Below, piece after piece: positions 24,701 through 37,023 of a stretch of DNA of 44,349 nucleotides. Every line of letters starts with the position of its first letter. Within the stretch, counting starts at the first letter, position 1. The position numbers were made by a program, and so were the translations under genes. Below the pieces are notes generated by a model. The model was not told the DNA's origin. It saw only the letters and a program-made list of their open reading frames with translations, and ran no database searches. This stretch comes from Tetrahymena elliotti 4EA (taxonomy: Eukaryota > Ciliophora > Oligohymenophorea > Hymenostomatida > Tetrahymenidae), in contig JH720379.1 of the NCBI GenBank assembly GCA_000231825.2, forward strand, positions 116,332-160,680, written 5' to 3'.

Positions 24701-24986
24701 TATGAATTACAATGAAGGTAGTTAAAATAAAGTTAATTTAACTTTAGAGTAAGAAACCAACAATTCAAACCCTAATAGAGAATATTATGGAGACTATCCT
24801 CTTGAAAAGCTTCTAGAATACTTACAAAAATCTGGTTATACATTTACTGTAGCTTGGGGTGGTATTAATTATGAAGATAAAGTTATTATTAAAAAAGAAG
24901 ACCAGAACTTTAGTGTCGAAGGAATCAGATGCAAAGAGTATTATGAAATAAGAAAATTGGTTTATGACTTTTTGCAGAGCTTTTGA
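21730..24986 (+). CDS. CPSF2: Cleavage and polyadenylation specificity factor subunit 2 (CPSF100/Cft2)
   Basis: Subunit of the nuclear CPSF complex that processes pre-mRNA 3' ends; it pairs with the CPSF73 nuclease. Exons are 21730-22577, 23343-23668, 23715-24361 and 24558-24986. All phases agree and give 749 residues, close to the family's usual length (about 780). Family signs: YILLDCG near residue 30, LLSHVGAEYVGALP at 59-71 (family SHPDxxHLGALP), IQFNHISDEHLDG near 184, a run ending MILWQIWNE near 280, GPKIIITTQC in the beta-CASP region, SISNIFTLLNPKRI near 595, and a C-terminal WGGINYEDKV with EYYEIRKLVYDFL. The metal-binding HxHxDH of true nucleases is absent, as in other CPSF100 proteins, so it is presumably a non-catalytic scaffold. 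The 765-bp first intron shows no missing domain. Confidence 0.93.
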
Positions 24987-26131
24987 AAAACAAATTATTC
25001 TGTATTAAACACTTAAAATAAAAAATAATCAATTTGTAGATAATTTATTTATTTATTTATTCATTTATGTATAGATTGGTTGAAGAATATTTACAAAAGT
25101 TAAAAATTACTCAAATATATATTAATATCATACTTATTTCTTTATTCATTAAATTATTTAATTAAATTTGTATGCCTTGCCTTCTTGATTGCTTTTTTTT
25201 TGGTTAAATTGTTTGTGACTATTTGTTGTTTGTTTTCAATCTTTTTAGTAATAAGATAATTAAGGATTTAAAGATAATACAAAAATATAAAAAAATTAGT
25301 TTGTTTGCAACTTTTGCAGAGTTTTAGAAGGACAGATATTAAAAAAATTTAAAAGAGAAAAAAGAATAAATTCGAAGATAATTTTATTGTTTTTTTGGTT
25401 GATTGATGGATATTTACAAAAAGTTAAAAATAATTCAAATATAAATTCTATCATTTACTTTTTTCATTCATTCATTAATTTATTGATTTTTTAATTGACT
25501 TAATAATTAATTTATTTATTTTTAATAAAAATGGTTCGTTCATTCTTTATTTTTATCTAATTTCTACATTCTCTTTCTTTCTTTCTATCTTACTTGCTTG
25601 CTTGCTTCTTTTGGGTTAAATTGTGAATCATTTATTTTTTTATTTTCAATCTTATTAGGGACAAGAGAATTAAATAAACAATTCATATTTATAAATAAAG
25701 AAAGAGACCTAGCTATCTAGCTTTCAAGCAATCAAATACTGTAATTCTTCCGCCCAAATTATAATTAATTAAGGGCTTTTTTGCATTAATTTTTATATTT
25801 AGCCGGCTAAAATTCTATTTGATATTTAACAAAAGCCAATATATAAATAATTCATTAGAGTTTTTTAGACTAAAATAATGAGCATTTTTGTTTGCATATT
25901 TGTTTAAGTTCTTTATGACATTTTGTTTGTCTTTTATAATATTTTTTTAAGTTTGTCTTGCTGAATTAGCTTGAGAATCATAGCGAGATTTAGAAAATGG
26001 ATAAAGAATTTAATTTGTTTGTGCTTCTTGTATAAAAAATAAGAAATATTTGGTGTTTTTATTTAAACTGATTCATATGATTATTTGATTGATAGAGAGA
26101 TAGAGAGAGAGAGCTATTGCTGTTAGGTAGT
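24987..26131. other. AT-rich spacer between convergent genes
   Basis: This is the 3' flank of CPSF2 and of the minus-strand gene at 26132. It holds simple repeats, for example CTTTCTTTCTTTC and CTTGCTTGCTTGC near 25570-25610 and GA-rich AGAGATAGAGAGAGAGAG near 26097. I see no gene. Confidence 0.55.
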
Positions 26132-26860
26132 TCATTCTTGTTGAATATATTCCTTAGGAAGATATTTTATAGTGAAAACTTTGCCTTTTTTAATAATAGT
26201 GGAGCGTTCTCCCATTTTCATTCTTTTGGATTTGTGACGGGAGTACTTTGGAATTTATATTTGATGGTTTTGGTATCCTTCTATGTGATGAATGTAGAAA
26301 GGTTGATTAGAGGTATTTATATTTGGATCTGGAATTTCGAATGGCTTGAATAAGTCTTTGTTAGAAGTGGCAGCAATATCGATTCTAATTTTCTTCTAGC
26401 TGGGATCATTTTTGAGTCTTTCAGTATCGTATCCTAAAAATGCTGGATTTACTTGGAAAGAGCGCATGGTATCGAGTTCAGTGATACGGTTTTCCTTCAA
26501 TTCGTCATCATGAAGCCACAAATGAACCTTAACAGGCTTCTTTTATTCTTCATTTTGCAAATCTTGCATGCTCAAGAGATTGTTGTTATTGTTGAGGCCT
26601 CCAAATGAGGAAATAGCATTCAGATTAGTAACACTGGATATAGCACCGTTTCCCTAGAGATTGGGGATGTTGTTGCTGCTAAATATATTTTACTATGTAC
26701 CCTCAACACCATTATTTTCTCTATTTTTCTTTTAAAAGTTTCTAAGTTATTTTATACAGTTTTTAAGATCTTCACTTAGGCGTTAATTCAAAGACAAGGG
26801 ATTGTCTTTTTCAGTATTGAGCGGTTCTTTTGTTGTTAAACCTAAAAAATCATGACTCAT
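26132..26860 (-). CDS. Conserved-looking protein of unknown function (242 aa)
   Basis: A single open exon in the ciliate code, from ATG at 26858-26860 to TGA at 26132-26134. I do not recognise the family. The N-terminal 110 residues are polar with Asn runs (SVTNLNAISSFGGLNNNNN) and Gln written TAA/TAG. Residues about 113-190 look folded and carry more conserved-type sequence (KVHLWLHDDELKENRITELD, AFLGYDTERLKNDPSQ, KIRIDIAATSNKDLFKPFEI). The C-terminus is basic (RHKSKRMKMG, IIKKGKVFTIKYLP). There is no signal peptide or membrane segment. The clean frame and local rise in GC over the flanks support a real gene. A short plus-strand ORF at 26117-26353 is its shadow. Confidence 0.8.
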
Positions 26861-28738
26861 AATCTGTAATAATATTTTATAAAATGTTTATTATCTATGA
26901 CTCTTGTTCAACCTATCACTAACTATTTTTAATTTTTTTTATAGAGATTTATTTATTTATTATATATTTTATAATAAACTTCCTTTAATTATTTTTAGAT
27001 TTAATCAAATCACTAACACTCATTCATTCATATATACATACATACATTCATATCTACATTCATTCATACATAAATAGTCCACATACACAAGCAGTAGTTC
27101 CATCCAACTCATTATTTTCGCCCTGTCTCCTTTCTTCCAAATTTAGTTAATTAAAATATAAATTAATTTTTTCATCCTCACCATCACTTTACCTTTTACA
27201 TTTTTATCCACAAAAAAATATTTTTATAACCAAAATAAAAATTCAATTTCTTATTTATTCTTCTTATTTTTCTCATCAAATATTAAAATATCTTCAACAT
27301 CAATTCAAATCTTGATTAATAGAATTAATTTCCATTTACCATCATATTTAAAAAGACTTTATCTATTAACAAACCTAAAAAAAACTAAAAGAAAACAAGC
27401 CAGAATTATTTGATTTCTTTTGATAAAAAATTAATAATTTTTCATCGAATGTCAACAAAAAAAAAATATTTTTTATTTTTAATAAGTTAATATAAAACTT
27501 GAATCTACAAAAGTAATCCAAAAAGAATGTTAATCCTTTATTTAAATTAAGGAAAATCTTCAAATTATATTTTTATTTACTCAGATATTCAAATATATTT
27601 GTGGGTTTATTTAATAATCGTGATAAACTACAAGTCAAGTAATTTAATATTTTTAAATGAAATTTCATCTAAGAAATTAAAATGGATTTTTATTCAATTT
27701 AGCTTTAAATTTATAAATACAAATAAGAGAAGAATTATTTGATCTTTATTTAAACATAGAATATTTCTTTGATTAAAAATAGAAACAATTATGAAAATCC
27801 TCATTTAATAAAAAAATAGGTGTAGTTGAGAGTATGATTTTGAATTTAATTATTGTAAATGATTTATTAGAAGAAATAGGGATAGAGTTTAAAAAAAGCT
27901 TTCTATGACATTACATAATATATAATTTATTTCAATAAATTTAAGAATAAAATACTTTCAAAAAATATCATTATTTTTCAATTCTATTTGTTATTAATAA
28001 GATTTAAAAAGAAAAATTAAAAAAAACAAAACAATTGATTTGGTTAATTGATTGATTATCAAATACATCAAACAAATGAAGTGATAGAATTGTATAATAA
28101 TAAATCTCTAATAATTGCATCACTTGAATTTTTTGGCAAATACACTCTTTAAAATTGTGATTTCAAAACCAAAAAAAAATAATTTGAAGATAAAAATTTT
28201 TAGATTTTTAAATTTGGTTATTGAAATGAGTTTTTCGTTTGCTTGAATTGAATTTTAAATTTTTTAACAAACAAAAATTTATTAATGCAAACAAACCACT
28301 GAAGAAGTTGAAAAAAAAAAAATTTTTGGCTTAGATTTTCTTTAAAAAGATCTATTTGCTTTTCATTTAACTAAAATTTGTTTTTAGTTCTTCTTTTTTT
28401 CATCAAAGATTTTCTTGCTTTGGCTCAAAAGAAGTCTTTGATTTATAAAAAAATGGGAAATTTGAAACTTGAATGTAAAATTTAAATGATCTGATTTGAT
28501 AGATTAGTTCTAAAAAAAGAAATTAAAAAGTATCTGCTACAGGGAACTTTGGGAATATTTATGTATTTTTTGAGATTATATTTTGTTAATAATTATTAAT
28601 TAATTAATTTATTTATTGGATTATTAATTAGTTTTAGCTGATAAAAAAAGGATATTGAAATATCTACTCAGCAGTTCTTCACATTTTAAGAAAAGTTTTA
28701 TAATTTATTTTTGAGACAAAACTTTCAATTTCTAAAAA
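26861..28738. other. AT-rich divergent intergenic region
   Basis: Lies between the starts of two divergent genes, so it should hold both promoters. CATT/CATA short repeats occur near 27020-27070. A 62-codon minus-strand ORF at 27375-27563 has no recognisable features and I treat it as chance. Confidence 0.55.
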
Positions 28739-29572
28739 ATGCAGCCAGAAGATTAAATCACTCAAACTTTATTAGACCAAGATTAGTAACAATAATAAGA
28801 ATAATCATAAAATAAGTCTTAATAATAATAAAAATAATCTAAATTTAAATAGTTTATTTTTAAATATTTCTGCTGTATGAAACCTTAATAGCATAGAGAA
28901 GAGGAAAACTAAAATACAACATAAGAAGAGACTTAAGACATTTCCTAATACAATAATTAGACAGGTGATTTTAGAAGCACTATTGATGTTTCTGTTTTAA
29001 ATAATTAAAGTACATTTTTGCATCCATACTAAAATCCTGCAAAAAGTACAGAAATTTATTAAAATGGGAGCTACACAGCTCAGGGTTAATAAACTAGTAT
29101 TTATATCCTTCAAAGCAATTAAAATTAAGAAACAACAAATTAAGCTAATAATAATACATTATATGGAAATCATTCAACCATATTTAATAACAGTTAACAA
29201 GATAGACACTCGGAAACCACTAATAGACTATCAATAGAAAATTAAAATACACCTTAAGAAGAGACTTAAGTAAAATAAAAATATACATCCATCATGGATT
29301 CTATTCTCTAATAAAGTGTAGCTGATTTGAGAAGTACTTATGATGTTTCTGTTTTAAATAATTAAAGTACATTTTTAAATCCATACTAACATCCTGCAAA
29401 TGATACGGAAATTTATTAAAATAGGAGCTATACAGCTCAGGGTTAAACTAGTATTTATATTCTTCAAGGCAGTTAAAATTAAGAAACAACAAATTAAGCT
29501 AATAATTATACATTATATGGAAATCATTCAACCACATTGAATAACAATTAACAAGAAAATACACATACTTGA
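28739..29572 (+). CDS. Gln/Asn-rich protein with an internal duplication (277 aa)
   Basis: A single exon, ATG 28739-28741 to TGA 29570-29572. Family not recognised. After a Gln-rich start (residues 16-34) there is a basic-aromatic patch with two cysteines, FKQFIFKYFCCMKPQ (about 37-50), which could be palmitoylated and hold the protein at a membrane. The remainder is two copies of a 111-residue unit: NTTQEETQ / NTPQEETQ, then DVSVLNNQSTFL, EIYQN, SYTAQGQ, TSIYILQ and ETTNQANN, then TLYGNHST. Copies at DNA level are 333 bp apart and similar, so the duplication is fairly recent. No enzyme motif is visible. Nearly all Gln codons are TAA/TAG, so it is unreadable in the standard code. Confidence 0.75.
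28920..29560. repeat. Two 333-bp direct repeats within the coding region
   Basis: AAGAAGAGACTTAAG occurs at 28923 and 29256, exactly 333 bp apart. Downstream blocks GATGTTTCTGTTTTAAATAA and CATTATATGGAAATCATTCA also occur twice. The period is a multiple of three, so the reading frame is kept. Confidence 0.85.
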
Positions 29573-31617
29573 ATAACATGAATTTAACAATTTCATTAAT
29601 AAATGAATGAATCACTTATTAATAATTAACAATTTATTTTATTTAGATCAATTTTTATTAAGTTAAAGGATTCCTTCTTTATCTCTAAATTTTATTATTT
29701 GTAAACATTTTGAACAAAAAATATAATTAATTCTTAAAATCCTCTTACTTTTCTATTTCCATTAACTTTTAACCACTAATTTAATAAGAGAAAGTGAGTG
29801 GGTTAAAGATTTTTTCTAGAAATTCTTTTCGAAAAAAAAGTCTGATTGTGTTAACATTTATTTTAATAAAATATGATTAAACAAACAAACGCTCTAAATA
29901 CTTTTTAAGAAATGAAATGTTTAATCCAAAAAAACTTTTGAATGTTAGAATATTTAAACGGATTTTTCTATTTAGATTGAAAAGATCTTTGTCTCCATTA
30001 AAATACAGAAGAGATGAATACTTAATTCATTATAAATTGATTAAAAACTCATTAATTAAAAAATATTCACTGATTTAATATTTCAGATTAGTTGAATTTC
30101 AACTAATCAAATGATCAAAAAAATAGGCTAGTGTAGAAGATCAAAAATGATTAAAAGCAATTATTTCATTAAAAGAAAATAAAATTGAATTAAAAAAGCT
30201 TTTGTTTGAAGAATTTATAAAATTATTTTGAAAGATTGTTGCAGTTTTTCTGTTGATTTAATGTTTAAATTTTCACATTTTAATACAATTTGGTTGATTA
30301 ATTGACATCTTTCTATTCAAAACAAAACCTGATAAATATTTTAAAATTTAGTTAATCATTAATTTTGATTAATTCTACTGAAAACATATTTAAGCTCATA
30401 TTTATTTGATTCATTTAAAGACTGAACAGTTATTAATACCTCAAAAATAATGATAAAAAATTGAGGTAAATGATTTTTTTACTTAAATATTTATATTTTT
30501 TTGGTATTAACTTAACAAAAAGGGATTTATTTCATGTCTAAAAATTCTTTTTATGATAAAATTTATTTTAGTAATTACCTTCTTGAATTAATAAATAAAT
30601 GATCTTTTTTCAAATTAAAAAATTAAAGGAGAAATCTAATTTTCTTTTCGAAAAATAAATTATTTAAGAATCATCTGCTCATCTGAAAATTCATCAATTA
30701 TTTATGAAATTAATTTAGCAAGATTGAAGAAATAAAAAATTGTCTTTAATTTTTTTAGTAATTATCAAATATTTAAAGTATATTGTAGATCTTCATAAAA
30801 TAAATACAAGGGTTCCAATGATTGGAACAAAATAGAAAAATAAAGATACTTAAAGAAATATTTATTTACATTGAGAAAATATGTGGGAGGAAGATTTAGT
30901 AAATGAAGATTGCTGGCATCATCTTAAAAATAAAAAATTATTTTTGAGTTTACTGAGATGCTTAAATGAAAATATTAACAAGTAAGTAAGTAATCATTAA
31001 CGTTTTTTTTGAGCTTATTTAAAAGGAAAATAATTAGTTCTACTTAATAAATTTGAGAGAAATATTAATTAAATTAGAAAGTATTTAGATAAATAAATAA
31101 ATTTATTTCAGTGAAAAAGTAACAAAAATAACACTATAAACTAACTAGTAATTTTATTTTAAAATTTATATATAATTTTCATATGAGTTTATTTTTTAAT
31201 ATTTTAATATTCTTTGTTTTTTATTTGCTCATTCATACATTTCATACATGTAAATTTTATCAATGAATCTTCAGAGGCAGTAGTTGTTATGCGATTGTTT
31301 TTTAATATATATGTTTATGCTTTTACCTATATTATTACTTTTGGATTGATTATTGAAAATATTATTAGCAATAAGATTCTGAAGGGTTAAATTATTTTAT
31401 GTATTTTGATCTATTTGCTTGTTATTATTAAATTAGTTAGATATGAGAATAAATTAATTTTTAGAAACCCTTAATGTTAATTGTAATATTTAAATTAGTT
31501 GTTTATTGAGAGGAGTTTTGGATGTATTGCTTTCATACAGATTTTTATTTTTTATAAGTTAATAAATTAATTAATTGGTTGATTATTATTTAGTTAAGCT
31601 TGAATTGAAATGTGAAA
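29573..31617. other. AT-rich spacer between convergent genes, nothing recognised
   Basis: Two kilobases of very AT-rich DNA between two convergent 3' ends. I see no coding signal, RNA gene or clear repeat. Confidence 0.5.
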
Positions 31618-32274
31618 TCAGAATAATAAGAAATAGTGAATAATGAATTTATCTTTAGAAATACTTTTGATGCTTGTATTTCTTGAATTAGAATCTTAAT
31701 ATAAGCCTTTTAGACATTGGAATTTTTTGTATTCTTAAACATATTCACTTCCTAAAAAGATTTTGTAGGCATACAATTAGTATTTTACTGAATTAGCGCT
31801 GAATGAAATTAGTCTAAATTCAGATTATCCTCCAGCAGGTTAAGAAGATTGGGTTATTTGTACTTAGTTATATTATTAACTTAAATGTATAGAAGGATCA
31901 AACACTGCTTCTACAAAATTGCTTAAATCAGATAATTGGGTGTTTTCAAGAGATAATTTTAACTCTTGAGAGAGTCTTTTATTGTAACATTCTGAGTTCA
32001 TGTTTTAAGACTATTCATTTTAAGCTTGGTCATCTTATTACTTTATTTCCTCCTCATCATTATTATCATTTATGCTCAGTTGTGCACCCAACTTATTTTC
32101 CTCTTAATTTTCAAATGAATGTGTACTATATCTAAACTTTGTTTCTTCTTACATTTAACTTTTAAAATTTTTAGAGTAATGTGTGTTTGGTTTTGGCTTT
32201 TTACAACTATTGAATATATCATTGCATGGAAGGCAACACTAAGTCTGATAATTGAAACATGAAAAAAAGCCCAT
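31618..32274 (-). CDS. Small acidic protein with an MG-Cys N-terminus (218 aa)
   Basis: Single exon, ATG 32272-32274 to TGA 31618-31620. Family not recognised. The protein begins MGFFSCFNYQTQCCLPC. A Gly at position 2 followed by several Cys is the pattern of N-myristoylated and palmitoylated membrane-anchored proteins; that is inference from the motif, and the start was chosen because it gives this end. Residues about 65-100 are acidic and Gln-rich (NDNNDEEEIKQQDDQ). A more hydrophobic, possibly folded segment follows (LSDLSNFVEAVFDPSIHL, EFRLISFSANSVKYQLYAY), and the end is basic then hydrophobic (FIIHYFLLF). Overlapping plus-strand ORFs and the minus-strand ORF at 32219-32404 are in other frames. 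Confidence 0.68.
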
Positions 32275-35200
32275 TTCTTTTTCTCTCTGCTTTGTTTATA
32301 TTTTTTTGAAAATTGTTTAAATTAAAAATATTAATAATAATCAGATTTATTATCAATTTTTTACTCAAAGTTATTTTCAAATAGATTAAAAAATAGTATT
32401 TCATCCTATAAACTGTAAATTACCCACCAATTACAATCAAAACGCTATCAAAAATATGTAATAAACATCTAAATAAATATGTTTAGAGACTTTCTTTCAT
32501 TCACATTAAAGTTAATAAATAAATACGAAATCTCATTTCAAATAATCAATTTACTTCCCAATTACATTCGCATTTATTAATGGTTTCTATTCATTCCATC
32601 ACAAATAGCAAAAAAGATCATAGAATAAATATTTTTCTTCATTATTCTGAATAAATATAAATTCATTGAATTTGATTCTTTTTTCAGGAGAAATTTGCAT
32701 GAATGTGATTTCAATTTGAATAAATGTATTTCAATCTAAATAAATGCAAGTCTAGATATTTTGAATGAAGTTAATTTTTGTTAAATTTACAATCTCTAGA
32801 AAAAAATTAATTAAAATCTAATCAATTATCTATTTTAAGCTTAATTTTGCAGCTGTCGACTAGATAACTAGATTAATTAATAAAATTTCTGATAAGGCTT
32901 TATAATCTACTATCATTAATGATATTTTTCACTTTGTTAAATTTAAACTAAGTAACTTAGGTTAAAATATTGTCTCTTTATTTATCTATCTAAACATCCC
33001 AAAATCAATTTTCAAATTAAAAAGATGTAAATTCATTTTTACTTGAGATACTTTCATTGTAAATAAAATTTTTAGATTAAAATATTGCTGAATTTAAAAA
33101 AAATAGCTATGAGTGAGTGAGTGTAGTTTAATCTTTTTGCTTTACACATTCATATTTTATTTTACACTTTTTATTTCAAAAAAATAAATGAATTGAAATA
33201 TTTTGGGTTTTATTTAATTAAAAAATAATAATAAGCATATTAGTTTGCTGATCGGAATATTAAAAAATTAAATTAAAAAGATATTTTCTTCTAATTAAAA
33301 AAAGGTATAAAAATATATTGAAAAATAGTTATATACACTGTGGATAAGAGATAATACTACATTTTGCTAAGCAACACTATTGTTTTTGTCTTTCTAGAAT
33401 TTAACAAATTTAATTGTTTGTAAATTGTATTTTATTTGATTTTCAAGATATTTTTTACAAGATTAATGTAATTATGTAAAGAATTGTTAAAATATTGATA
33501 ATCAAAATAAAATTAAGTGTGTGTAATCTATCTGTTGATATTCTGTATAAATAAATGGTTATTCACTATATAAAAAAAGCAATAAATAAACATTTTATTT
33601 ATCTTCTTATTATGTAAAACTTACTAGGTAATTAACATTTTTAAACTGTTTGTTTATTTTAAAACATGAAACTTACCTACCTACATACATTTGATTAATG
33701 AAAAATAAAATTATTTAAATTTAATTTCAAGATTGAAGATGAGATGAGGTCTTTTTGCTATGTTTAACAATAATGAAAACTCTTAAACATCATAATCTTT
33801 AACTTAATATCTTTTATTAAAATAAAAATATTCTAAGGTTAAACAAAACATAGAGTAGAAAAAATAATGTTTAAAATAAAGTTAGATACAAGGTTTCTTG
33901 AATAAAAAATCTATCAATAATAAAAGCAAATCAAGAAAGACGATCATTTCAACAAAAAAAAGAATAAAAAATTGTTTAAAGCTTGATTCCTATCTATTTT
34001 TTGACAAAATTGTTAATTCAATTGGAGATATTGCTTTATTCTTTGATGCAGTATTAGTATTTAAAAGTAAATTAATTTGATTAAAAAATTTAACAAAAAA
34101 AATATGCTAATTTCAATTTTAAAATAAATGGCACATTTTTATAAATAAGCAGAGACAAGAGAAAATATTTCATTTAAAAATTTGTTTGATAACAATTAAA
34201 TGGAAACTCTGAATTAATATTAATTTAATTTATAAATGGTAAAGCTAATTCATTTTAATTTCTAATTTTTTTATTTTTTGTGTTGATTTTTGAAAATATT
34301 TTTTAAAATGATCAAGGTTTTTAAATTACACAAAACTTTAAAACTTTTTTAAGTAATTGAAAAAGTTTTTTGGGATTTTAGCATTATTATAAACACAAAC
34401 GAACTCACTCACAATTTTAGTCTAAATTAAATTGAACTATGATTAAAATAACTAAATTTAGTTTAAAAAATATTTTTAACTCATTAAAAAATTAAAAGTT
34501 AATTTTAATTTCTAATTTTTGGTTTAGATTTTAGAAAATTGTCGAAGTATTTAAAACCTTTTAAAAGTTTTTTATCTAAAATTGAAAAAAGTGTTTAAGA
34601 TTTTCATAAAATTATTTAATAGAATATTGTAGTGCTCGTTTGTGGGTATTTTTTGGAATGAATTAAAAACTAAATTAATAATTAACAGAAATAGCATTAT
34701 AATTTTGAATGTAACAAATTTTTTATGAGAGATATTTTTGAGTAGATTTAAAAAATTGAGCAAAATAGAACTTAAGGGGTTTTTAAATAAATGGCTGGTA
34801 GAAATAATATTAAAAATAAGATGATATTTTGATTTGGTTAGATAAAATGATTTTTGAGAGGTATTGGATAGATTTGGTTGGTCAAATTGAGAAAAATGAA
34901 TAAAGGATTTGGATGTGATTTAATTATTAATAAGAGATAATAGTAGGATTAACGACATGAACATAAAAAGGAAAATATATGTATGTATGTTGGTATGAAG
35001 AATGCATAGGATAGGGTTTAATTTCTTAAATGATTGTATTTGATTATTGATTTTTTATAAATTAATAAATACTTAATTAGTATATTAAATATAATATGTA
35101 TGTATGAGTTTAATATATATGTTTATATTTGTCTATCTATTTATCAATCTTTTTATTATCTATCTATCAATCAATCCATCCAATATTCTTTTAATGCTAA

Positions 35201-35288
35201 AGAATGAACGAACGAATTAATTCATTAGTGAGTATTTATTTATCTATGTCTATTTATTAATTCATTCTTAATCAAAATTCAAATCTTT
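32275..35288. other. Long AT-rich spacer, no firm gene
   Basis: Three kilobases between the start of the MG-Cys gene and the 3' end of GAR1. Two related segments near 34255-34400 and 34498-34650 share TTAATTTCTAATTTTT and a later AATTGAAAAA..GTTTT block and may be an old repeat. Short ORFs at 33898-34080 (plus) and 34572-34763 (minus) lack recognisable features. ATCT repeats lie near 35135-35170. Confidence 0.45.
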
Positions 35289-35915
35289 TCAATTCTTGAA
35301 GTTCTTCTTGAAACCTCCAGCATTACCTCCTTTGTTGAATCCTCCTTTATTGAATCCACCCTTATTGAAACCACCTTTATTATTATTGTTGAAGCCTCCC
35401 TTTTGGAAACCACCTCTGCCACCGGGGCCTCCCTTTTAGATGCCACCAGGACCTCTTCTGGGACCACCAGCACCCTTGGGCTTGGGGAGGAATCTGTCGA
35501 TGGGGAGAGTATCGTCCCAACCCATATAGAACTTATCACCAGGCTTGTATGATTCAGCAGAGACACCTTCAACGAGCTTGATGGAGTAGTAGAAGCCATC
35601 GATGGGTCCAAGGATTTCATCAACAGTTCCGACTTTAGTTTTATTTTCAAGATAAATACCTCTGTTGAATTTGGGGACCTTCTTGATGTCGGTAGCCTTT
35701 ACAACGATTTAATCACCGCAAGTGTGGGAGAATACGCAAACGGGTTCAACTCTTTCAGGGGGACCAAAGTCTTAACCACGGTTATTACCGCCTCTGAAGT
35801 TACCACCTTTATTGAATCCGCCTCTGCCGCCAGCACCACCAAAGCTGCCACCGCCTTGCTTGAAGTCCTTTCTAGGACCAGCATTATTAGCTCCTGATTT
35901 GAAATCTTTAACCAT
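35289..35915 (-). CDS. GAR1: H/ACA ribonucleoprotein complex subunit 1 (Gar1)
   Basis: Protein of the nucleolar H/ACA snoRNP that makes pseudouridine in rRNA and snRNA; Gar1 contacts the Cbf5/dyskerin catalytic subunit. Single exon, 208 residues, ATG 35913-35915 to TGA 35289-35291. An N-terminal Gly/Arg/Phe-rich tail (1-48) with RGG boxes precedes the core (about 50-146): FGPPERVEPV, FSHTCGDQIVVKA, VPKFNRGIYLENK, KVGTVDEILGPIDGFYYSIK, GDKFYMGWDDTLPIDRFLPK. A second RGG-type tail (147-208) has repeated GGFNK. Both tails and the length are typical. Three Gln codons are TAA, in NRGQDFG, GDQIV and GGIQKG, which helps to fix the genetic code. Codons are GC-richer and more biased than in the neighbours, as expected for a highly expressed gene. 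Confidence 0.96.
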
Positions 35916-37023
35916 CTCTACTTATTGATTGATTTATTTATATTTATAATTAAATTTTGTTAATATTTTTGTTTGATTTGTTTTATCTTATATTTTATTA
36001 AGCTTGCTTTTATTCTTTTGTTTTTGATATGTTCAGTCTATCTTTTGATAATTTATCTTTCTTGATTCCAATCTAATTTTGTAGCTATCTATCTATCTAT
36101 CTATCTATCTATATATCTATTAATTGATAAATCAATCAATCAACCAACCAGCTTTTATTTATTTATTTATTCATTCATTCAATCATTCTCATTCAATTTT
36201 AAATTAATATTATATTTTCCATTTAACATGCATATTTATTAATTCCATTTATTTTTTAATCCTCCTCATTCAAGTTATTTGATTGTTAGTTTCTTTATTT
36301 TGATCCTTTTCAACTAATCTTTAGTTTGACCATCAAGCAATTACTCTATCTATTAACAATTTCTCCTTTGAGCATGGATAGCATTTTTAGCTAATTTCTT
36401 TTTTTATTAAAATCATTTTTTCTCCCTTTTTTTTATTTCTTATTTTTTTCCATTTATCTTTTCATGCTGTATAAAAATGAATTTATTTTCTCCACTCATC
36501 CCCCATCCCCAACTTCTCTCCTCACATAAATACCATTACATTTCAAAAATATTTGAAACCAAAAATGAGATTTAAAATAAGAATAGAAAATATTTAATTT
36601 AAATTAATTTTATAAATACAAGAAATTCTAACAAAATTAACAGCTTTTTTTTCTATGTTTCTATTTTTGAATTTCCTACCTACCATTAAAACTAGTTAGA
36701 ACTCAGTTAAAAATAAAAGAAGATTTGAATGATTTTTCAAAAAATTATATAGCTTTTAAACAAAAACTGTAGCTATTGATAATCTAATCAAGTAAATCTT
36801 ATAGATATTGCGGATTTGTCAAATAGATTAATAAATAAATAAATAAAATAATACACACGCAGTGCACAGTAGTGATTTTAGCACTAATTTTTTAAATAAA
36901 GACACAAAAAAATAAATAAATATAAAATACTTTGCTCTTCACACAACAAACAGCAAAAAAGAAAAGGAAAATTTATTGAAAATAAAGCCAACGATCATCT
37001 TAGTTTTTATAATTATTTGAAGA
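35916..37023. other. Divergent intergenic region with an ATCT microsatellite
   Basis: Separates the divergent GAR1 and coiled-coil genes and should hold both promoters. A TATC/ATCT microsatellite of about nine units lies at 36083-36120, followed by AATC repeats. No gene is seen. Confidence 0.6.

Noticed and set aside
26117..26353. 78-codon plus-strand ORF with membrane-like residues
   Set aside because: Antisense of the unknown gene at 26132-26860, which has the better frame and composition.
31657..31971. Plus-strand ciliate-code ORF starting at ATG 31643
   Set aside because: The opposite strand gives a longer frame with a sensible MG-Cys start and acidic-Gln composition, so I prefer the minus-strand gene 31618-32274.
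34572..34763. Short ORFs at 33898-34080 and 34572-34763
   Set aside because: No motif, no support from flanks, and lengths expected by chance in AT-rich DNA.
35279..35650. 123-codon minus-strand ORF, Ser/Val/Glu-rich
   Set aside because: It is another frame of GAR1; the GAR1 frame gives the full recognisable protein. The same holds for the ORF at 35699-35884.
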